Assembly: GCA_018061205.1 (NCBI GenBank)
Contig: JAGOUP010000013.1
Coordinates: 1-10,865 of the forward strand
DNA length: 10,865 nucleotides
Direction: 5' to 3'
Origin: Candidatus Levyibacteriota bacterium
GTDB taxonomy: Bacteria; Patescibacteriota; Microgenomatia; Levybacterales; UBA12049
The notes beneath the pieces are model-generated. The model did not search any database. It had not been told where the DNA came from and worked only from the letters and a program-made list of their open reading frames with translations. The position numbers were made by a program, and so were the translations under genes. This document shows, in pieces, positions 6,495 to 10,865 of this stretch (position 1 is its first letter; each line of letters begins with the position of its first letter).

Positions 6495-6701
6495 TTATCC
6501 GTTGAAGGCCAGAATTAGTGCGTAAATAGCAATAGCTTCGGCAAAAGCCATCGCTAAAAGCATCGCTGGAAGAATCTTACTAGAGCTTTCAGGGTTTCGA
6601 CCAATTGCTTCCATAGCTTTACTACCGATAAGTCCAATAGCAAGTGCTGGTACAATACCTCCAATTGCTACGATAAGTCCTCCTGTTATGCTAAAATTCA
6701 T
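6495..6701 (-). CDS. atpE: F1Fo-ATP synthase subunit c
   Basis: Proteolipid that forms the rotating ion-carrying ring in the membrane. The 68 residues fold as two membrane helices joined by the polar loop RNPE (35-38), a variant of the usual RQPE. Helix 1 (about 5-27) is Gly/Ala-rich with Pro18. Helix 2 (about 43-65) carries the essential carboxylate Glu55 in FAEAIAIYAL. Aligned to the sodium-type c subunit of Ilyobacter tartaricus, the sodium ligand Gln becomes Ile22 and the Ser after the Glu becomes Ala56, so proton coupling is predicted. The gene has the strongest Shine-Dalgarno in the window, which fits the need for many c copies per enzyme. It lies 33 bases after atpB. Confidence 0.97.
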   Translation of the reverse strand: MNFSITGGLIVAIGGIVPALAIGLIGSKAMEAIGRNPESSSKILPAMLLAMAFAEAIAIYALILAFNG

Positions 6702-6710
6702 ATACTATTT

Positions 6711-6720
6711 CACCTCCTTT
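6711..6720 (-). promoter_or_regulatory. Near-perfect Shine-Dalgarno for atpE
   Basis: The minus strand reads AAAGGAGGTG, continuing to GA, nine bases before the ATG. This is essentially a full match to the 16S rRNA 3' tail. Most other atp genes here have weak or no such signal, so this site probably raises c subunit output relative to its neighbours. Confidence 0.85.
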
Positions 6721-6734
6721 ATACATATTTATCG

Positions 6735-7484
6735 TTAATGAGTTTCTGCATGTTCCTCTGCGTGGTGAGGAGTCATGAGTACACTCATAAAAACCATAGT
6801 CAACATTGAGAAAACAAGAGCTTGAACTAATCCGACAATTACTTCCAGTAAGAAAAATGGTATCGGAAGGAGAAATGCAAATAAATTGTTGATTGTATGA
6901 ATCACAACTTCTCCTGCGTATATATTACCAAAAAGTCGGAAAGAAAGCGAGATGATTTTTGTGATTTCAGAAACGATCTCTAAAAGTCCGACGAATAACA
7001 TGACAGGATTGATAGAAAAGTAGCGACTTAGATATTCCTTAATTCCCACTGTTTGGATTGCTAGTGTATGTGTGGCAACGAGTGAAATGAGCGCGAGTCC
7101 AAAGGTAGCATTGAGATCACTAGTCAAATTTCTGATAAGTGGCACAAGCTCTTCATGTCCATCATGTACTTCTTTAATACCAATGGTTCCAATTCCTGGG
7201 ATCAGTCCACTCCAGTTTGCTAAGAGAATAAAAAGGAAAAAACTCATAAACCAGGGGAATATTTTTGCGGTATTTTTTCCGGCAATACCATCTACCAAAT
7301 CATAAAAGGATTCAACGATCATTTCAAAAATATTTTGAAAGTATCCAGGAATTTTTTTAATATTCTTGTGGAGGGTATAGATACCGCCTATAATAGCAGC
7401 ATCGACGAGGAACATGTTCAAAATAGTATTTGTGACCGGAAATGAACCAATATGTGTAATAACTTCAGGAGCGAGTCCTACCAT
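6735..7484 (-). CDS. atpB: F1Fo-ATP synthase subunit a
   Basis: Stator membrane subunit providing the two proton half-channels next to the c ring. The 249-residue protein is hydrophobic with about five to six membrane segments. The horizontal helix holds SFRLFGN (181-187), in which Arg183 is the essential arginine facing the c carboxylate. The upstream TSDLNATFGLAL segment (121-132) and the last helix GLVQALVFSML (218-228), with Gln221, are also characteristic. The C-terminus is His/Glu-rich (PHHAEEHAETH). The HIGSFPVTN opening (11-19) matches the family and supports the ATG at 7484. It leads the atp operon, with its promoter in the gap after dnaE and no atpI or atpZ in front. Confidence 0.96.
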   Translation of the reverse strand: MVGLAPEVITHIGSFPVTNTILNMFLVDAAIIGGIYTLHKNIKKIPGYFQNIFEMIVESFYDLVDGIAGKNTAKIFPWFMSFFLFILLANWSGLIPGIGTIGIKEVHDGHEELVPLIRNLTSDLNATFGLALISLVATHTLAIQTVGIKEYLSRYFSINPVMLFVGLLEIVSEITKIISLSFRLFGNIYAGEVVIHTINNLFAFLLPIPFFLLEVIVGLVQALVFSMLTMVFMSVLMTPHHAEEHAETH

Positions 7485-7492
7485 AGGTTCTT

Positions 7493-7521
7493 ATTTTACG
7501 AATAAACGTATAAGAAGTCAA
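7493..7521 (-). promoter_or_regulatory. Sigma70-type promoter of the atp operon
   Basis: On the minus strand, -35 TTGACT (7521-7516) is followed after exactly 17 bases by -10 TAAAAT (7498-7493). Eight bases then separate the -10 box from the atpB ATG, so the predicted mRNA has a leader of about 0-4 bases. The promoter fills the gap after the dnaE stop (7526). No terminator is seen between dnaE and atpB, so read-through from dnaE is also possible. Confidence 0.65.
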
Positions 7522-7525
7522 TATT

Positions 7526-10500
7526 TTAAACAACAATAAAATCTTTTGCTAACGCAATTTTCTCAGTCAATATTGTGGGTTTGTCATTTTTACTATCCAA
7601 TTTTCCTTCCATAACAACAACAGTATCAGTTATGAGTATGTGTTTATATTTCTCATACGTTTTTGGGAAAACAACACAATCTATCGTAATTCCTCGTTCA
7701 TTGCTCAAGCTCACAAAGGCCATCTCACTATTTGATTTTTTAGTAAATATTTTTCGTACCGTGTCAATAACGCCTCCGATACGTATAATAGCGCCTTCTC
7801 TTTCTCCTTCTAAAAGCTCTAATTCATGAGTCACAAGTGTTTTTAAAAGGGTAAAAAGTTCCCCATGTGGGTGAGATGTGAGATAAAAGCCTAAGAATTC
7901 TTTTTCAAATGCGAGCTTTTCTTCTGGAGTAAAATCAGTAATGGCCGATTGTGCAGTGGAAGGAGGGAAACTATTTTCTTCTTCATCACCAAAGAGTGAT
8001 CCTTGACCTTCAGATTCTTGTTTTCTGAGTTTTGCTGCTTTGTTAATAATATCAGGAAGATCAATGAGTAGAGATGCTCTGTTCCCAAATGAATCCATGG
8101 CTCCGGCTTTGATCAGACTTTCCATTGTTTTTTTATTTACTGTTGAGAGATTGATCCTACTACAAAAATCCTGAAAACTTGCAAATGCTTTTTCTTTTTT
8201 TGCCTTCAAAATAACTTCAATAGCTGCTTCCCCAACATTTTTAATAGCGGATAATCCAAATCGGACTGCCGTTCTATCTTCAATAGAGAAGTCAGCTAAG
8301 GATTTATTGATATCTGGCAATAATAGAGGAACGCCAAGTCGTTTACACTCGGCAGTTGCTTGCGCAATTTTTTCATTTTTTGCAGGACCGGTAGTACCTC
8401 TAGATTCGGCAGTGAGCAGTGCAGTCATGAATTCTACAGGAAAATGCGCTTTGAGATATGCTGTCCGATAGGCAATCATGGCATAACAAGCAGCATGTGC
8501 TTTGTTAAAACCATATCCGGCAAATGGTGCGATGAGTTCAAAAATTTCAGCAGCCTTTTTTTTCGTCAAACCATTTTTTACTGCTCCAGTCAAGAACATT
8601 TCTTCCTGTTTTTTCATTTCAGCTGGAATTTTTTTACCCATGGCTTTTCGGAATTTGTCTGCATCAAGCCAGGTATATCCGGCCAATGTGATAACTGTTA
8701 AAAGCACATCATCTTGAAAGGTCAAAACACCATACGATTCTTTCAAAATATCTTTGAGCCGCTCATCAGGGTACGTAATCAGTGAGGGGTTATGTTTTCT
8801 TTTAATAAATTCTGGAATAATTGCCATTGGTCCTGGACGATAAAGAGCTACCATAGCTTGTAAATCAAAAATGGTTGTTGGACGAAGTTCTTTGACATAC
8901 CGCCTCATGCCAGCTGATTCAAGTTGGAAAATACCTGTTGTTTCACCAGATGAGAGGAGCTCATATGTCTTTTTATCATCAAAGGGGAGTTTGGCAAAAT
9001 CAATATCTTTTTCTTGATTCACTTTAATAAGCTTGAGTGCTTCTTCGATAATGGTTAAATTACGAAGTCCTAAAAAGTCCATTTTCAAAAGACCAACACC
9101 ATCTTCACCAACATTGTACATGTCATACTGGGTGATCACTCTATCTCCTTTTGATTCTCGCTGTAATGGTGTGTATTCAGTTAAGGGTTTATCAGCGATC
9201 ACTACTCCTGCTGCATGAACCGATGCATGCCTGGCAACACCTTCTAGTTTTTTTGCCACATCTAACAGCTTTTTGGTTTCCGGTTCTGTGCTATATGCCC
9301 TATTCAGATCGGGACTTTGTTTTAATGCCCCATCGAGTGTCATCGCATGTCCTTGCCAACCAGGGGGGATCATTTTGGATATTCTATCAGGACCACTATA
9401 TGGCATACCCAACGCGCGTCCTGCATCACGAACTGCGCCTTTTGCCTCCATGGTACCAAAGGTTATAATTTGCGCGACTTTATCATTTCCATATTTTTCA
9501 GTCACATACTTGATTACTTCATCTCTTCTCGTGTCAGCGAAATCCAAGTCGATATCAGGTGCAGATGGTCTGTCAGGATTGAGAAATCGTTCAAATGGAA
9601 GAGTAAAATAAAAAGGATCCACATCAGTAATATTTAAGACATAGGATACAACAGATCCTGCAGCAGATCCTCTCCCTGGTCCAACTGCTATTCCTTGGTT
9701 TTTTGCCCAATTCACAAAATCTGAAACAACTAAAAAGTACATTTCATATTTTTTCTTTAAGATAATTGAAAGCTCATAATCAATACGTTCTTTGATACGA
9801 TCTGTTACTTCTGGATAGCGTTTCACAACACCTTCATAGACGAGTTCTCTCAGAAATTCTCCTGTTTTTTTACCTTCTGGCACTTCAAAATGCGGCATAA
9901 TCCAATTGCCTAGTGATATTTCTAAATTGCACATCTCAGCAATTTTGACGGAATTTTTTATAGCTTCTGGTGTTTCGGCAAACAAGTCCTCCATTTCTTT
10001 TGCAGATTTTATATAAAAATCAGGGGAGGAAACCATGGATAGTTTTCGGTCTTTGTCAAGAATCGTTGATTGTGTTTGGATACAGAGCAAAATTTCTTGT
10101 GCTTCGGCATCTGTTTTATTGGTGTAATGATTGTCATTGGTTGCAACGAGCGGGATACCAAGTTTTTTTGACATGGCAATCAATTTTGGATTTACTTTTT
10201 CTTGGGGTGGGACGTTCAAATGTTTTTGAATTTCCAAATAAAAATTGTCCTGGCCAAAAATATCATTGAGTTGTTTGGCTCTGCTTTCAGCTACTTCCTC
10301 TTGATCATGCAGGAGCGGATCAGAAATATACCCATTCACACAAGCAGATAAACAAATCAGTCCTTCATGATATTTTTTCAAGAGTTCGATATCAACGCGA
10401 GGTTTGTAATAATATCCATCTAAATACGAGATACTCACCAGTTTCATCAGATTTTTATACCCGGTCATATCTTTGGCGAGTAAAATCAAATGGTTATATT

Positions 10501-10750
10501 CTTTTTCTTGATTCTCTTTGTCGTAAATACTTTTTTTAGAAATGTATATCTCACACCCAATAATCGGTTTTATGCCTGCAGCTTTTGCTGTTTTATAAAA
10601 TTTTATAGCACCATATAAATTTCCATGATCTGTCAATGCAATCGAATGCATCCCCAAATCTTTTGCTTTTTCCATCATGCTGGATATTTTATTGAGGCCA
10701 TCGAGGAGAGAATAATCAGAGTGGTTATGCAAATGTACAAAGTCAGCCAT
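7526..10750 (-). CDS. dnaE: DNA polymerase III alpha subunit (DnaE)
   Basis: Catalytic subunit of the replicative polymerase. The 1074-residue protein begins with a PHP domain (about 1-280): HLHNHSDYS (6-14), Asp17, TDHGN (40-44), Glu67, His87, Cys137 and DNH (206-208), which together supply a full set of metal ligands. The C-family polymerase core follows, with GPGRGSAAGS (357-366), PDIDLD (398-403) supplying Asp401 and Asp403, and KMDFLGLR (556-563) supplying Asp558. Then come the helix-hairpin-helix region, a beta-clamp motif QGSLF (916-920) and an OB-fold (about 985-1060). It is shorter than E. coli alpha (1160), ending soon after the OB-fold, so the tau-binding tail seems absent. The start gives the family's usual opening, and a promoter lies directly in front. 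Confidence 0.98.
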   Translation of the reverse strand: MADFVHLHNHSDYSLLDGLNKISSMMEKAKDLGMHSIALTDHGNLYGAIKFYKTAKAAGIKPIIGCEIYISKKSIYDKENQEKEYNHLILLAKDMTGYKNLMKLVSISYLDGYYYKPRVDIELLKKYHEGLICLSACVNGYISDPLLHDQEEVAESRAKQLNDIFGQDNFYLEIQKHLNVPPQEKVNPKLIAMSKKLGIPLVATNDNHYTNKTDAEAQEILLCIQTQSTILDKDRKLSMVSSPDFYIKSAKEMEDLFAETPEAIKNSVKIAEMCNLEISLGNWIMPHFEVPEGKKTGEFLRELVYEGVVKRYPEVTDRIKERIDYELSIILKKKYEMYFLVVSDFVNWAKNQGIAVGPGRGSAAGSVVSYVLNITDVDPFYFTLPFERFLNPDRPSAPDIDLDFADTRRDEVIKYVTEKYGNDKVAQIITFGTMEAKGAVRDAGRALGMPYSGPDRISKMIPPGWQGHAMTLDGALKQSPDLNRAYSTEPETKKLLDVAKKLEGVARHASVHAAGVVIADKPLTEYTPLQRESKGDRVITQYDMYNVGEDGVGLLKMDFLGLRNLTIIEEALKLIKVNQEKDIDFAKLPFDDKKTYELLSSGETTGIFQLESAGMRRYVKELRPTTIFDLQAMVALYRPGPMAIIPEFIKRKHNPSLITYPDERLKDILKESYGVLTFQDDVLLTVITLAGYTWLDADKFRKAMGKKIPAEMKKQEEMFLTGAVKNGLTKKKAAEIFELIAPFAGYGFNKAHAACYAMIAYRTAYLKAHFPVEFMTALLTAESRGTTGPAKNEKIAQATAECKRLGVPLLLPDINKSLADFSIEDRTAVRFGLSAIKNVGEAAIEVILKAKKEKAFASFQDFCSRINLSTVNKKTMESLIKAGAMDSFGNRASLLIDLPDIINKAAKLRKQESEGQGSLFGDEEENSFPPSTAQSAITDFTPEEKLAFEKEFLGFYLTSHPHGELFTLLKTLVTHELELLEGEREGAIIRIGGVIDTVRKIFTKKSNSEMAFVSLSNERGITIDCVVFPKTYEKYKHILITDTVVVMEGKLDSKNDKPTILTEKIALAKDFIVV

Positions 10751-10757
10751 AAAATCT

Positions 10758-10786
10758 ATTATACGAGGCTAGGGCAGTATACACAA
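10758..10786 (-). promoter_or_regulatory. Promoter of dnaE
   Basis: On the minus strand, a consensus -10 TATAAT (10763-10758) sits 17 bases after TTGTGT (10786-10781), a partial -35 match. Only seven bases lie between the -10 box and the dnaE ATG, so transcription probably begins at or next to the start codon. No Shine-Dalgarno is present. The -35 lies in an 11-base motif repeated in inverted orientation further upstream. Confidence 0.65.
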
Positions 10787-10859
10787 GGCTTATAAGGTTA
10801 GTTTTTATAGGTGACTTTTGTGACACGAGATTTATTAGTTTTGGCATTTTGTGTATACT
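10776..10859. repeat. Inverted pair of TTGTGTATACT upstream of dnaE
   Basis: TTGTGTATACT occurs exactly on the minus strand at 10786-10776 and on the plus strand at 10849-10859, with 62 bases between. The minus copy includes the dnaE -35 hexamer. The plus copy could be the equivalent part of a divergent promoter whose -10 would lie just beyond the window, or both could be operator half-sites. The 115 bases from 10751 to the window end contain no gene that I can support. Confidence 0.5.
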
Positions 10860-10865
10860 CAACAG

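Noticed and set aside
10841..10859. Plus-strand promoter TTGGCA ... TATACT
   Set aside because: The two boxes are only seven bases apart, too close for a sigma70 promoter.

Overview
The window carries eleven protein genes, all read leftward on the minus strand. It is mainly a housekeeping segment: a complete F1Fo-ATP synthase operon between a replicative DNA polymerase gene and a pyrimidine-biosynthesis gene. The DNA is AT-rich and very compact, with gene gaps of a few bases or small overlaps. TAA, TAG and TGA all end genes, so the standard bacterial code fits. The eight-subunit ATP synthase with a strongly shortened delta subunit, a DnaE lacking a long C-terminal tail, and the compactness suggest a member of the Candidate Phyla Radiation (Patescibacteria). 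That assignment is inference from protein character, not a marker-gene result.

Layout in transcription order, right to left. Positions 10865-10751 are an upstream region with a good promoter. dnaE (10750-7526) encodes the DNA polymerase III alpha subunit with an apparently intact PHP metal site. The atp operon follows: atpB (a), atpE (c), atpF (b), atpH (delta), atpA (alpha), atpG (gamma), atpD (beta) and atpC (epsilon), from 7484 to 1401. Its promoter lies in the 41-base gap after dnaE, and no atpI or atpZ is present. A 112-base gap (1289-1400) holds two hairpins that form a larger inverted repeat, then an extended -10 promoter. A class 1-like dihydroorotate dehydrogenase gene (1288-209) overlaps by four bases a 65-residue single-span membrane protein gene (212-15).

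The ATP synthase genes encode a whole rotary machine: a proton channel (a with its essential Arg, c with its carboxylate), peripheral stalk (b plus short delta), catalytic hexamer (alpha, beta) and central stalk (gamma, epsilon). The c ring looks proton-type, because the usual sodium ligands are absent.

The most interesting points are: three unit-leading genes (dnaE, atpB, pyrD-like) whose -10 boxes lie only 6-8 bases before the ATG, implying leaderless mRNAs, while atpE has a near-perfect Shine-Dalgarno; the delta truncation beside an intact alpha N-terminal helix; the nested inverted repeat with a compensatory base-pair change; and the dehydrogenase/small membrane protein pair. I see no phage, transposon, CRISPR, RNA gene or defence system here, and no clearly new multi-gene system.
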